The notes beneath the pieces are model-generated. The model did no database searches. It had not been told where the DNA came from and saw only the letters and a program-made list of their open reading frames with translations. Made by a program: the position numbers and the translations under genes. A stretch of DNA of 64,000 bases from Amycolatopsis lexingtonensis (GTDB lineage: Bacteria > Actinomycetota > Actinomycetes > Mycobacteriales > Pseudonocardiaceae), in assembly GCF_014873755.1 (NCBI RefSeq), contig NZ_JADBEG010000001.1, positions 6,298,501-6,362,500 on the forward strand, written 5' to 3'. Below, piece after piece: positions 18,480 through 27,002 of this stretch (positions are counted from its first letter, which is position 1; each line of letters begins with the position of its first letter).

Positions 18480-19409
18480 GTGACCACCGAATCGTTGCCT
18501 CGCACCCCGGCCGAGCTGGGCCTGCCGGACGCACCGGTGGAAGCCGGGCCCGCCGACCCGGCCGCGCACCACGTGCGGGCCAAGCTCGACCGGGAGATCC
18601 GCGCGCTGCTCGCGTACGAAGCCGGCACGCGCTCCGGCGCGGATCCCGAGGACCTGCACCAGATGCGTGTCGCCCTGCGGCGGATGCGCAGCGTGCTCAA
18701 GCTGTCCGGCGGGCTGGTCGGCGACGGCGCCGAGCCGGTGCGCGCGGAACTCGGCTGGCTCGGGCAGTCGCTCGGCGAGGTGCGTGACTACGACGTCCTG
18801 ATCGGGCACCTGCGCGAGGTCATCGCCGACTTCGAGGTCCGCGACCAGGCCGCCGGGCACCGCCTGGTGTCCCGGTTCGTCACCGAGCGCGCGGCGGCGA
18901 AGCGGCGGCTGACCCGGGCCCTGACCAGCGCCCGCTACTCGACGCTGCTGCGCGAGGTCAGCCTGCTGACCCGCTCGACGGCCGACGTGCCCGACCAGCC
19001 GCACGACCTGGTCGGCGGGCTCGCGAAGCCGCACCGCAAGCTCGCCAAGGCCGTCCGCGCCCTGCCCGCCGACCCGCCGGACGACGACCTGCACGCCCTG
19101 CGCATCCACGGCAAGAAGCTGCGCTACGCCGCCGAGCTGGCCCAGACGTCGGCGAAGAAGAAGCGGGCGAAGCGGATCAAGGCCCTGATCAAGGCGACCC
19201 GCGACTTCCAGACGGTGCTGGGCGACCACCAGGACGCGGTCGTCGCGGCCGAGCGGATGCGCTCAGTGCTGGCGTCGGCCGACGGCGAGGTCGGCTTCGT
19301 CGCCGGCCGGATCGCCGAGCGCGAGCTGGCCCGCCGCGCCGAGGCCCGCGCGACCTGGCGGGCTTCCTGGGCCGCCGTCGACACCGCCGCCCAAGCCCTG
19401 CACGCCTGA
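18480..19409 (+). CDS. CHAD-domain protein
   Basis: A 309-residue all-helical protein with the conserved histidines and basic patches of the CHAD family: LHQMRVALRRMRSVLKL near residue 60 and LHALRIHGKKLRYAAEL near residue 205, plus DFQTVLGDHQDAVVA. CHAD proteins bind inorganic polyphosphate; some are fused to CYTH triphosphatases, but no CYTH domain is present here. GTG start at 18480, 28 bases after dapD, so probably cotranscribed. It ends before a large inverted repeat shared with the convergent monooxygenase gene. Confidence 0.88.
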   Translation: MTTESLPRTPAELGLPDAPVEAGPADPAAHHVRAKLDREIRALLAYEAGTRSGADPEDLHQMRVALRRMRSVLKLSGGLVGDGAEPVRAELGWLGQSLGEVRDYDVLIGHLREVIADFEVRDQAAGHRLVSRFVTERAAAKRRLTRALTSARYSTLLREVSLLTRSTADVPDQPHDLVGGLAKPHRKLAKAVRALPADPPDDDLHALRIHGKKLRYAAELAQTSAKKKRAKRIKALIKATRDFQTVLGDHQDAVVAAERMRSVLASADGEVGFVAGRIAERELARRAEARATWRASWAAVDTAAQALHA

Positions 19410-19415
19410 CCGGAG

Positions 19416-19468
19416 GTCTTGAATGAGTCATTCAGGACCTCCGACGACCTGAATGACTCATTCAAGAC
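19416..19468. repeat. Large inverted repeat built from nested TGAATGAGTCATTCA palindromes (copy 1)
   Basis: Two perfect 21-base arms (19416-19436 and 19448-19468) around an 11-base spacer. Each arm itself contains the 15-base palindrome TGAATGAGTCATTCA or its partner. It lies between the convergent CHAD and monooxygenase genes, where a bidirectional terminator is expected. A second copy with the same arms is at 28248-28302. Confidence 0.75.
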
Positions 19469-19489
19469 GTTTCGGCCGGGCTCCGGTGC

Positions 19490-20896
19490 TCAGGACATCG
19501 ACCAGACGTACCCGTCCGGCCGGATGAGCACCCGCCGCCCGTCCGAAGCCTCGTAAGCCGCGTACGCGTGGCCGCCCTCGTCGACCAGGTCCGTGCCCGT
19601 CGGCACGCTCCCCGCCGGCAGGATCCGGTACCCCGCCGTCTCGCCCTCACCGAACAGCAGCTCCGTCGAGTGGGGGCCGCGGAACAGCTCGAACAGCCGG
19701 ACCCGCTTGCCGTTCGCGTCGGCCAGCGGCGCGTCCGGTGCCCGGTCGCCCGGCCGCAGCGCGCCCGTTCCCGCCGGGGACAGCGGGCCGCCGCGGTAGC
19801 CGACGTCCAGCTGCTGGGTGTCTTCGCCGCGGCGGTGGGCGTCCTCGTCGCCGTCGACGTACTTCTGCAGCAGCGCCGTCGAGACCCCGAGCACCCGGGC
19901 CGCGACCGTGCGCCGCTCCGGCTCGTAGCTGTCGAGCAGCTCGGGCGAACCGTCGGCGAGCTTCCAGCCCAGGTTGTAGCCGTCCTGGACGCCGGTGTTG
20001 AGGCCCTGACCGCCGGTCGGCGGGTGGACGTGCGCCGCGTCGCCGGCCAGGAACACGCGGCCGTCGCGGAACCGCGCCGCGAGCCGGACGTTCGGCCGCC
20101 ACACCGTCGACCAGGCCAGGTCGGACAGCTTGACCGTGCCGCCGCTCAGCACGTCGAGCCGGGCCTGGACCGCGGGCAACGCCGTCTCGACGTCGGTCTC
20201 GCCGTCGTTGAGCGAGGCGCCGAACTGGAAGTGCGGGGTCCCCGCCAGCGGGGTGAACATCATGCCGTTCATCGGTTCGTCCGGGGTCGCGAACCAGTGG
20301 CCGAACGCCCGGTCGAGCCCCTCGGCCCGGACGTCGCCGAGCAGCATCCGGATCGACTCGTCGGTGGTGCCCTCGAACGCGATCCCCAGCGCCTTGCGCA
20401 CGAAGCTCTTCCCGCCGTCGGCGCCGACCAGGTACTCCGCCCGCACGGTCTCGCCCGTGCTCAGCGTGGCGGTGACGCCTTCGGGGTCCTGCTCGAACCC
20501 GGTCAGCGCGGTGTTCAGCTCGACGTGCACGCCGAACTCCGCCAGCCGGTCGCGCAGGATGCCCTCGGTCTGCGACTGGCCCAGGAACCAGCCGGTCGGG
20601 TACGGCGTCGACGGCGTCGGCTCGACCGGGTCGAACATCATCCGCTCACCGACCACCTCGCCGCCGAGGTGGATCTTCATCGGGACCGGGGCCATGCCCG
20701 CGGCCAGCACGGCGTCGAGCACGCCCAGGTCCTCGAACACCTCCAGCGTGCGCGGCTGCATCCCGTCGCCGCGCGAGCCGACGAAGTACGTCTCCGCCTT
20801 GTCGATGATCCGCACGGGGACGTCCCGCCGCGCCAGCTCGATGGCCAGCGTCAGCCCGGTCGGTCCCGCCCCCGCGATCAGCACCCGTGTGTCCAT
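19490..20896 (-). CDS. FAD-dependent aromatic monooxygenase
   Basis: A 468-residue flavoprotein hydroxylase of the PheA/TfdB type. The N-terminal dinucleotide fold has GAGPTGLTLAIELARR (about 8-23). The middle region carries the DG motif in VGADGGKSFVRKAL. The second FAD motif is GDAAHVHPPTGGQGLNTGVQD, split here for length as GDAAHVHPP and GGQGLNTG. The C-terminus is thioredoxin-like. Such enzymes hydroxylate phenolic or polyketide substrates or inactivate antibiotics such as rifamycins and tetracyclines. ATG 20896 follows GGGAGGG. It is divergent from a TetR gene with an operator-like palindrome between them. Confidence 0.92.
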   Translation of the reverse strand: MDTRVLIAGAGPTGLTLAIELARRDVPVRIIDKAETYFVGSRGDGMQPRTLEVFEDLGVLDAVLAAGMAPVPMKIHLGGEVVGERMMFDPVEPTPSTPYPTGWFLGQSQTEGILRDRLAEFGVHVELNTALTGFEQDPEGVTATLSTGETVRAEYLVGADGGKSFVRKALGIAFEGTTDESIRMLLGDVRAEGLDRAFGHWFATPDEPMNGMMFTPLAGTPHFQFGASLNDGETDVETALPAVQARLDVLSGGTVKLSDLAWSTVWRPNVRLAARFRDGRVFLAGDAAHVHPPTGGQGLNTGVQDGYNLGWKLADGSPELLDSYEPERRTVAARVLGVSTALLQKYVDGDEDAHRRGEDTQQLDVGYRGGPLSPAGTGALRPGDRAPDAPLADANGKRVRLFELFRGPHSTELLFGEGETAGYRILPAGSVPTGTDLVDEGGHAYAAYEASDGRRVLIRPDGYVWSMS

Positions 20897-20909
20897 GTCG
20901 CCCTCCCAG

Positions 20910-20938
20910 TGAATTGTCATTCAGTGAATCTGGATTCA
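20910..20938. promoter_or_regulatory. Operator-like palindromes between monooxygenase and TetR genes
   Basis: The 81-bp divergent intergenic region holds overlapping inverted repeats of TGAAT/ATTCA: TGAAT-4 bp-ATTCA at 20910-20923, ATTCAGTGAAT at 20919-20929 and the 14-bp TGAATCTGGATTCA at 20925-20938. This is the usual place and form of a TetR operator that shuts down both its own gene and the enzyme gene. Confidence 0.65.
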
Positions 20939-20977
20939 GAATGGCGCTGCTAGCGTCCCGTGTCAAGGGAGGTGCCG

Positions 20978-21595
20978 ATGACGGCGACGAGCCGCAAGGA
21001 GAAGGCCGCGGAGACCGAAGGCGCGCTCAAGGCCGCCGCCAAGCGCGTCTTCGCGCGCAAGGGCTACCTGAACACCAAGATCACCGACATCACCGCCGAG
21101 GCGGGCCGGGCCGCGGGGTCGTTCTACAACCACTTCGCGAGCAAGGAAGAGCTGCTCGAGGCGCTCCTGGCCGACATCGCGGCGTCCGGCGACGAAAGCG
21201 CCGAGCACGAGGACCACCAGAACGACTTCAGCGACCCCGCGGCCGTGCGCTGGCACGTCAAGCAGTACTGGGACTTCTACCGGGACAACGCCGCGACGAT
21301 GCTGGCGCTGCGCCAGGCGGCGATGGTCAGCGAGTCGTTCGCGCGCACGCTCGCGCAGTTCGGCGCGTCCCAGGCCGCCGACCTCGACGACCACCTCGCG
21401 CACATCACCCGCGCCGGGCTGAAGCTGCCCACGACGCCGGACCGCTGCGGGATGCTGATGTACAACCTCGTCGACGCCTTCGCGGCGACGTGGCTGCACG
21501 GCTCACCGCCGGGCTGGACCCCGCCGACCGACGAAGAAGCGATCGAGCTGCTGACCCGGTTCGTCTACCGGGGCCTGACCGGCCGCGACTACTGA
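20978..21595 (+). CDS. TetR family transcriptional regulator
   Basis: A 205-residue TetR repressor. The N-terminal HTH is visible in AAKRVFARKGYLNTKITDIT, then AGRAAGSFYNHFASKEELLEALL. The C-terminal ligand domain is helical with no assignable ligand. ATG 20978 is preferred over the in-frame GTG 20960 because AAGGGAGG lies just upstream of the ATG. It most likely represses the divergent FAD monooxygenase, with release by the enzyme's substrate. Confidence 0.92.
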   Translation: MTATSRKEKAAETEGALKAAAKRVFARKGYLNTKITDITAEAGRAAGSFYNHFASKEELLEALLADIAASGDESAEHEDHQNDFSDPAAVRWHVKQYWDFYRDNAATMLALRQAAMVSESFARTLAQFGASQAADLDDHLAHITRAGLKLPTTPDRCGMLMYNLVDAFAATWLHGSPPGWTPPTDEEAIELLTRFVYRGLTGRDY

Positions 21596-22680
21596 GTGAG
21601 CCGCTCCACGGCGGCGTCGACGCGCTCGTCGGTCGCGGTCAGCGCGACGCGGACGTGCTTGCCGCCCTTCGGGCCGTAGAACGTGCCGGGCGCGACCAGG
21701 ATCCCGCGCTCGGCCAGCCAGGCGACGGTGGCCTGGGCGTCCTCGTCGCGGGTGGACCAGAGGTACAGGCCGGCCTCGGAGTGGTCGACGCGGAAGCCGT
21801 TGTCCTCCAACGCCTTCCGCAGCACGAGCCGGCGGCGCGCATAGCGCCCGCGCTGGGCTTCCAGTGCCTCGTCGTCGGTCAGCGCGGCGACCATCGCCTC
21901 CTGGACCGGGCGCGGCACGATCATGCCCGCGTGCTTGCGGATGTCGAGCAGTTGCTTGATCAGGCGCGGGTCACCGGTCAGGAACCCGGCGCGGTAGCTG
22001 GCCAGGTTCGCCGACTTCGACAGCGAGTGCACCGCGATCAGGCCGTCGGTCCGGCCGCTGGAGACGTCCGGGTGCAGGATCGACAGCGGCTCGGCCTCCC
22101 AGCCGAGCGCCAGGTAGCACTCGTCGGAGACCACGACGACGTCCCGCTCGCGCGCCCACTCGACGACCTTGCGCAGGTGCTCCGCGGGGAGCACCTTGCC
22201 GGTCGGGTTGGACGGCGAGTTCAGCCAGATCATCGCCGGCTTCTGCGGGCCGAGCGCCAGCGTGCTGTCGGCGCGCAGGATCGACGCGCCCGCCAGCAGC
22301 GCCCCGACCTCGTACGTCGGGTAGGCCAGCTCCGGGATGACGACGAGGTCACCTTCGCCGAAGCCGAGCAGGCGCGGCAGCCAGGCCACGGCCTCCTTGG
22401 ACCCGATCGTCGGGAGCACGGCGTCCGGCTCGATGCCGGTGACCCCGTGCCGCCGCCCGAGCGCGGCGATGGCGGCCGCGCGCAGGGCCGGGATGCCGTG
22501 CGTGGTCGGGTACCCGGGGATCTCCGAAACCGACGCCAGCGCGTCGCGGATGCCGGCCGGGACCGGGTCGACCGGGGTGCCGATGGAGAGGTCGACCACC
22601 CCGCCGGGATGCGCCTGCGCCGTGGCCTTGACCTCGGCGAGCGAATCCCAGGGGAAGTCGGGCAGCGCGACCGGGCTCAT
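21589..22680 (-). CDS. dapC: Succinyldiaminopimelate transaminase
   Basis: A 363-residue fold-type I PLP aminotransferase of the actinobacterial DapC type, using glutamate to aminate N-succinyl-2-amino-6-ketopimelate. WLNSPSNPTGKVLP holds the family Asn, VVVSDECYLALGW the PLP-binding Asp and Tyr, and VHSLSKSANLASYRAGF the Schiff-base lysine. The start ATG overlaps the ferredoxin stop (ATGA), a fdxA-dapC pairing that is common in actinobacteria. The 3' end overlaps the TetR gene by 7 bases. Confidence 0.94.
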   Translation of the reverse strand: MSPVALPDFPWDSLAEVKATAQAHPGGVVDLSIGTPVDPVPAGIRDALASVSEIPGYPTTHGIPALRAAAIAALGRRHGVTGIEPDAVLPTIGSKEAVAWLPRLLGFGEGDLVVIPELAYPTYEVGALLAGASILRADSTLALGPQKPAMIWLNSPSNPTGKVLPAEHLRKVVEWARERDVVVVSDECYLALGWEAEPLSILHPDVSSGRTDGLIAVHSLSKSANLASYRAGFLTGDPRLIKQLLDIRKHAGMIVPRPVQEAMVAALTDDEALEAQRGRYARRRLVLRKALEDNGFRVDHSEAGLYLWSTRDEDAQATVAWLAERGILVAPGTFYGPKGGKHVRVALTATDERVDAAVERLTQ

Positions 22681-22997
22681 TCGCCCTGCGGGGGCAGCGC
22701 CTTGATGAATGACGGGTCGTTGGCCGTCTTGCCCACCTTGGAGGCGCCGCCGGGCGAGCCCAGCTCGTCGAAGAAGTCGACGTTGGCCTTGGTGTAGTCC
22801 GACCAGTTGTCCGGGACGTCGTCCTCGTAGTAGATCGCCTCGACCGGGCAGACCGGCTCGCAGGCGCCGCAGTCGACGCACTCGTCGGGGTGGATGTACA
22901 GCATCCGCTCGCCCTCGTAGATGCAGTCCACGGGGCACTCGTCGATACACGCCTTGTCGAGCACGTCGACGCAGGGCTCGGCGATCACGTAGGTCAC
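22677..22997 (-). CDS. fdxA: Seven-iron ferredoxin (3Fe-4S/4Fe-4S)
   Basis: A 106-residue ferredoxin close to mycobacterial FdxA/FdxC. The N-terminal cysteines (C9, C17, C21 and C25 in PCVDVLDKACIDECPVDCI) and the second cluster CVDCGACEPVCP give the 7Fe pattern. The long acidic C-terminal tail (DNWSDYTKANVDFFDELG) is typical of this class. It carries low-potential electrons in the cytoplasm. GTG start 22997 follows AGGAG. It is translationally coupled to dapC. An iron-box-like sequence lies 70 bases upstream. Confidence 0.94.
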   Translation of the reverse strand: MTYVIAEPCVDVLDKACIDECPVDCIYEGERMLYIHPDECVDCGACEPVCPVEAIYYEDDVPDNWSDYTKANVDFFDELGSPGGASKVGKTANDPSFIKALPPQGE

Positions 22998-23066
22998 TGC
23001 GCACTCCTGCTTTTCTCTGCAAACAGCCAGTCCGTGCCGACATTACGCGGCATCGGCACCCGTTCG

Positions 23067-23085
23067 GTTGGTGAGGCAAGCCTTA
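23067..23085 (-). promoter_or_regulatory. Iron-box-like (IdeR/DmdR) site upstream of fdxA
   Basis: GTTGGTGAGGCAAGCCTTA matches about 13 of 19 positions of the IdeR/DmdR consensus TTAGGTTAGGCTAACCTAA when aligned on AGGC. It lies 70 bases upstream of the ferredoxin start. Iron control of a ferredoxin would be sensible, but the match is partial. Confidence 0.4.
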
Positions 23086-23106
23086 GCCATACCCCGGGTA
23101 TGGAGC

Positions 23107-23328
23107 TCACCGCTCCCGGCGGCGCGGGGGCGGGGTCGCCCGGGCGTCACCGGTGATGACGAAGCGCGGCTTGGGGGCCTCGTCCTCGGCTTTCTTCTCC
23201 CCCACGGCCCGGTTGAACCCCTCGGAGATCTCGTCGACGAGCTTCTCGTTGTGCCGCTCGTCCTTGCGCTGGATGCCCACGGCCACCTCCTCGGAAATCC
23301 GTTCCGCGGCTTTCACCGCCTCCGTCAC
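23107..23328 (-). CDS. Small charged hypothetical protein
   Basis: A 73-residue frame, rich in Glu and Lys (VKAAERISEEVAVGIQRKDE, then KLVDEISEGFNRAV), that looks like real helical protein rather than an antisense shadow. GTG start at 23328, no clear ribosome site. Its start is 9 bases from that of the divergent GNAT gene, so both would need leaderless or overlapping promoters. No family recognised. Confidence 0.5.
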   Translation of the reverse strand: MTEAVKAAERISEEVAVGIQRKDERHNEKLVDEISEGFNRAVGEKKAEDEAPKPRFVITGDARATPPPRRRER

Positions 23329-23337
23329 AATCTAGCG

Positions 23338-24117
23338 GTGAACACACCCGAGATGCTCGAAATCGCCTGCAGCAGAGCATGGCCGCCGGTGGTCGAGGAG
23401 TACTCGGGCGAGTGGCGGCTGCGCTGGGCGGACGGCTTCACCGGGCGCGCCAACAGCGTCCTCGCCGTCGGCGACCCCGGCCGCCCGGTGCCCGAGGCGC
23501 TGCGGGCGGCGTGTGACTTCGCCCACGGTCGGGGGATCGCGCCGATGGTGCAGGTGATCCGCGACAGCCCGAACGAGCACGCGATCGCGGCGGCGGGCTG
23601 GGTCCCGGCCACCGCGCACGGCGCCGGCCACGAGGTCGTCGTCCTCACCGCCCCACTCGACAAGCGGCACTTTCACGTGAAAGTGCCGCCCCCAGGTGGG
23701 CACTTTCACGTGAAAGTGGCGGATGAGGCGACGCCGGGCTGGTGGGAGCTGGCGCTCGGGTCGGACGCCGACACCGGAGCCGCGCGGGCCGTCCTGACCG
23801 GCGGGAAGGTCGGCTACGGCGTCGCGACGGACGGCGAGGTCACCACGGCCGCGGTCCGCGGCGCGCTGGTGGATGGCTGGCTGCACGTCGGACGGCTGGC
23901 CGTGCGCCCGGCGCACCGGCGGCGGGGGCTGGCGTCGGCGCTGATGGCGGCGCTGGGAGCCTGGGGGGTGGAACAGGGAGCGGACCGAGCGGTGTTGCAG
24001 GTGGCGGAGGGGAACTCGGGCGCACTCGCGCTCTACGCGGGGCTCGGCTACGCCCCGCACCACAGATACCGGTACTGGGTGCCCGCACCCGGCTCGTGCG
24101 AGGATTCGACGTCGTGA
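23338..24117 (+). CDS. GNAT N-acetyltransferase with palindromes inserted in frame
   Basis: A 259-residue acetyltransferase. The C-terminal GNAT core has the acetyl-CoA pyrophosphate loop VRPAHRRRGLASALM and the final VAEGNSGALALYAGLGY. The N-terminal half is a divergent GNAT-like lobe (YSGEWRLRWADGFTGRANSV), as in two-lobed mycobacterial homologues. Between the lobes, residues about 110-127 read RHFHVKVPPPGG followed by HFHVKV. They are encoded entirely by two copies of the CACTTTCACGTGAAAGTG palindrome, 33 bases apart and in frame. GTG start 23338; the stop overlaps the cofD start (GTGA). Substrate unknown. Confidence 0.85.
   Translation: MNTPEMLEIACSRAWPPVVEEYSGEWRLRWADGFTGRANSVLAVGDPGRPVPEALRAACDFAHGRGIAPMVQVIRDSPNEHAIAAAGWVPATAHGAGHEVVVLTAPLDKRHFHVKVPPPGGHFHVKVADEATPGWWELALGSDADTGAARAVLTGGKVGYGVATDGEVTTAAVRGALVDGWLHVGRLAVRPAHRRRGLASALMAALGAWGVEQGADRAVLQVAEGNSGALALYAGLGYAPHHRYRYWVPAPGSCEDSTS
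23664..23718. repeat. Two CACTTTCACGTGAAAGTG palindromes inside the GNAT coding sequence
   Basis: Cores at 23668-23685 and 23701-23718; the first extends to a perfect 26-bp palindrome (23664-23689). The same core forms the 36-bp palindrome after the M28 gene, and a shortened version occurs in the array at 45606. The 33-base spacing preserves the reading frame. Position in a linker between protein lobes suggests tolerated insertion of an otherwise intergenic element. Confidence 0.85.
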
Positions 24118-25103
24118 AGATCGTGGTAGTGGTCGGCGGAGTGGGCGGGGCCCGCTTCCTGCTGGGTGTCAAGGCAGCGCTGGGCATGGCACCCGAGGGT
24201 GCCTCCGAGTCGGAGCACGAGGTGACGGCGCTGGTCAACACCGGCGACGACGTCTGGATGCACGGGCTGCGGATCTGTCCCGACCTGGACACCTGCATGT
24301 ACACCCTGGGCGGCGGGATCGACAAGGAACGCGGCTGGGGGCACTCGGGCGAGACCTGGGTGGTCAAGGAGGAGCTCGCGGCCTACGGCGCCGACCCGGA
24401 CTGGTTCGGGCTCGGCGACAAGGACATCGCCACCCACCTGATCCGGTCGCGGATGCTGCGCGCGGGCTACCCGCTCTCGGCGGTGACCGAGGCCCTGTGC
24501 GACCGCTGGCAGCCCGGCGTCCGGCTGCTGCCGATGTCGGACGACCGCGTCGAGACGCACGTCGTGATCGACGACCCGGAGCAGGACGGCCAGCAGAAGG
24601 CCATCCACTTCCAGGAGTGGTGGGTGCGCTACCGCGCCGAGCCGAAGGCGCACTCGATCGTCGCGGTCGGCGCCGACGAGGCCAAGCCCGCGCCGGGCGT
24701 GCTCGAAGCGCTCAAGGAGGCCGACGCCGTGCTGTTCGCGCCGTCGAACCCGGTCGTGTCGGTAGGCACCGTGCTGGGCGTTCCAGGCGTGCGTGACGCG
24801 CTGCGCAAGACGTCGGCCGGCGTCGTCGGGGTGTCGCCGATCATCGGCGGCAAGGCGCTGCGCGGGATGGCCGACGCGTGCCTGACCGCGATCGGCGTCG
24901 AGACGTCGGCCGAGGCCGTCGGCCGCCACTACGGCTCGCGCAAGGACGGCGGCGTGCTCGACGGCTGGCTGATCGCCGAGGGCGAGACGGCCGACGTGCC
25001 GGGCGTGACCGTCCGCGACGTCCCGCTGCTGATGTCCGATGTGGACGCGACCGCGGCGATGGCCCGCGCGGCGCTCGAACTCGCCGGAGCCCCTGTTGAG
25101 TGA
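24114..25103 (+). CDS. cofD: 2-phospho-L-lactate transferase (coenzyme F420 synthesis)
   Basis: A 329-residue FbiA/CofD enzyme that joins the phospholactyl/phosphoenolpyruvyl moiety to the deazaflavin Fo. N-terminal [29 protein letters not shown], the [11 protein letters not shown] region and [18 protein letters not shown] are the family signatures. GTG start 24114 overlaps the GNAT stop by four bases, and the gene overlaps fbiB at its 3' end, so GNAT-cofD-fbiB-NUDIX read as one operon. F420 supports redox enzymes in primary and antibiotic metabolism. Confidence 0.95.
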   Translation: MKIVVVVGGVGGARFLLGVKAALGMAPEGASESEHEVTALVNTGDDVWMHGLRICPDLDTCMYTLGGGIDKERGWGHSGETWVVKEELAAYGADPDWFGLGDKDIATHLIRSRMLRAGYPLSAVTEALCDRWQPGVRLLPMSDDRVETHVVIDDPEQDGQQKAIHFQEWWVRYRAEPKAHSIVAVGADEAKPAPGVLEALKEADAVLFAPSNPVVSVGTVLGVPGVRDALRKTSAGVVGVSPIIGGKALRGMADACLTAIGVETSAEAVGRHYGSRKDGGVLDGWLIAEGETADVPGVTVRDVPLLMSDVDATAAMARAALELAGAPVE

Positions 25104-26433
25104 CCACGCTTCCGCCAAGCTGGAGATCCTGCCCGTTCCCGGACTCCCGGAATTCCGCCCGGGCGACGACCTGACCGGCGCGATCGTGTCCGCGGCGCCG
25201 TGGCTGCGCTCGGGCGACGTCCTGGTCGTGACCAGCAAGATCGTCTCCAAGGCCGAGGGCAGGCTCGTCCGCGTGCCGTCCGACCCCGAAGCCCGGGACG
25301 CCGAGCGCCGCAAGCTCGTCGAGCAGGAGGCCGTGCGGGTGGTCGCGCGGATCGCGCGCACGGTGATCACCGAGAACCCGCTGGGCATCGTGCAGGCCGC
25401 GTCCGGCATCGACGCGTCCAATGTGGCCGGTGACGAGGTCGCGCTGCTGCCCGCCGACCCGGACGCCTCCGCGCTGGCGCTGCGCAACGGCCTGCGCGAA
25501 CGGCTCGGCGTCGAGGTCGCCGTCGTCATCACCGACACGATGGGCCGCGCCTGGCGCGTCGGCCAGACCGACAACGCGATCGGCGCGTCCGGCCTGCGCG
25601 TGCTGCACGCCTACCGCGGGCAGGTCGACGGGCAGGGCAACGAGCTCGCCGTCACCGAGGTCGCCGTGGCCGACGAGCTGGCCGCGGCCGCCGACCTGGT
25701 CAAGGGCAAGCTGGGCGGCACGCCGGTCGCGGTCGTGCGCGGGCTCGCGATCGAGGACGACGGTTCGACGGCGCGCTCGCTCATCCGGCCGCTGGAGGAG
25801 GACCTCTTCCGGCTGGGCACCAACGAGGCCATCGCGCAGGGCCGCCGGGAAGCCGTTCCGGCGCGGCGCTCGGTGCGCCAGTTCGCGGACGAGCCGGTGG
25901 ACCCGGAAGCGCTGCGGCGCGCGGTGGGTTCGGCGCTGACCGCGCCCGCGCCGCACCACACGCACCCGGTCCGGTTCGTCTGGCTGCGTGACGGCGGAAC
26001 GCGCAAGAAGCTGCTCGACGCCATGCGCGAATCGTGGCGGGCCGACCTGGCGAGCGACGAATTCACCGAAGAGCAGATCGCGAAGCGGCTCAGCCGCGGC
26101 GACATCCTCTACCGGGCACCGGAAGTCGTCATCCCGTTCCTGGTGCCGGACGGCGCCCACACCTACCGCGACGACCGCCGGAACGACTGCGAGAAGACGA
26201 TGTTCACCGTGGCGGGCGGCGCCGCGGTGCAGGGCCTGCTGGTCGCGCTGGCGGCCGAAGGGCTCGGCTCGTGCTGGATCGGGTCGACGATCTTCGCCGC
26301 CGGCCTCGTCCGGGACGTCCTCGGCCTCGACGACCGCTGGCAGCCGCTGGGTTCGGTCGCGATCGGCGTCCCGCTGGAATCGCCGCCCCCGCGCGGGGAA
26401 GTTTCGCCGGGCGAAGGGTTGCTGGAGCTGTGA
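25096..26433 (+). CDS. fbiB: Bifunctional F420:gamma-glutamyl ligase / FMN reductase
   Basis: A 445-residue two-domain protein as in mycobacterial FbiB. Residues 1-240 are the CofE ligase that adds glutamates to F420-0 ([31 protein letters not shown]). Residues 245-445 are a nitroreductase-fold FMN domain ([29 protein letters not shown]) that reduces dehydro-F420. The start is TTG 25096, overlapping cofD by 8 bases. No other start fits before conserved sequence begins. Confidence 0.93.
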   Translation: MSDHASAKLEILPVPGLPEFRPGDDLTGAIVSAAPWLRSGDVLVVTSKIVSKAEGRLVRVPSDPEARDAERRKLVEQEAVRVVARIARTVITENPLGIVQAASGIDASNVAGDEVALLPADPDASALALRNGLRERLGVEVAVVITDTMGRAWRVGQTDNAIGASGLRVLHAYRGQVDGQGNELAVTEVAVADELAAAADLVKGKLGGTPVAVVRGLAIEDDGSTARSLIRPLEEDLFRLGTNEAIAQGRREAVPARRSVRQFADEPVDPEALRRAVGSALTAPAPHHTHPVRFVWLRDGGTRKKLLDAMRESWRADLASDEFTEEQIAKRLSRGDILYRAPEVVIPFLVPDGAHTYRDDRRNDCEKTMFTVAGGAAVQGLLVALAAEGLGSCWIGSTIFAAGLVRDVLGLDDRWQPLGSVAIGVPLESPPPRGEVSPGEGLLEL

Positions 26434-26975
26434 CGCTGCACGCGGACGCCGTCTCGACGCTGGATTCGTGGCGGCCTGGTGATCCTTCGCAGGAATCCCT
26501 GCGGCAGGCGTTCCTCGGTTTCCTGGCCGCGCGGGAGGACAGCTGTCAGCGCTCGTGCGCGGCCGGGCACCTCACGGCGTCGGCGGTGCTGCTCGACCAC
26601 ACCGGCACGCAGGTGCTGCTCACGCTGCACCCCCGTGTCGGCCGCTGGCTGCAGCTCGGCGGGCACTGCGAGCCGTCGGACGCGTCGCTGGCCGGAGCGG
26701 CGCTGCGGGAGGCCACCGAGGAGTCCGGCATCGAGGGGCTGAGCATCTCCGCCGAGCCGGTGCACCTGGACGTCCACCCCATAACGTGCTCGCTCGGCGT
26801 CCCGACGCGCCACTTCGACGTCCGGTTCGCGGTGCACGCCCCGCCGGGCGCTTCGCCGGTGCGCAGCGACGAGTCCGACGACCTGCGGTGGTGGCCGGTG
26901 GACGCGCTTCCCGAGGGGTCGGAAGATCTCGCCGATCTGGTGAAAGCAGCCGTTCCTGTCGGTGCCGGGCACTAG
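26430..26975 (+). CDS. NUDIX hydrolase
   Basis: A 181-residue NUDIX protein. The box is [20 protein letters not shown], followed by EESGI, a variant with GGH at the start as seen in several actinobacterial enzymes. It probably hydrolyses a nucleoside diphosphate derivative; the substrate cannot be read from sequence. The GTG start overlaps the fbiB stop (GTGA), so it is the last gene of the F420 operon. A link to F420 or flavin precursors is only contextual. Confidence 0.9.
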   Translation: MTLHADAVSTLDSWRPGDPSQESLRQAFLGFLAAREDSCQRSCAAGHLTASAVLLDHTGTQVLLTLHPRVGRWLQLGGHCEPSDASLAGAALREATEESGIEGLSISAEPVHLDVHPITCSLGVPTRHFDVRFAVHAPPGASPVRSDESDDLRWWPVDALPEGSEDLADLVKAAVPVGAGH

Positions 26976-27002
26976 CCTGGATCGCGGACAGGGAGGGACC
27001 AC

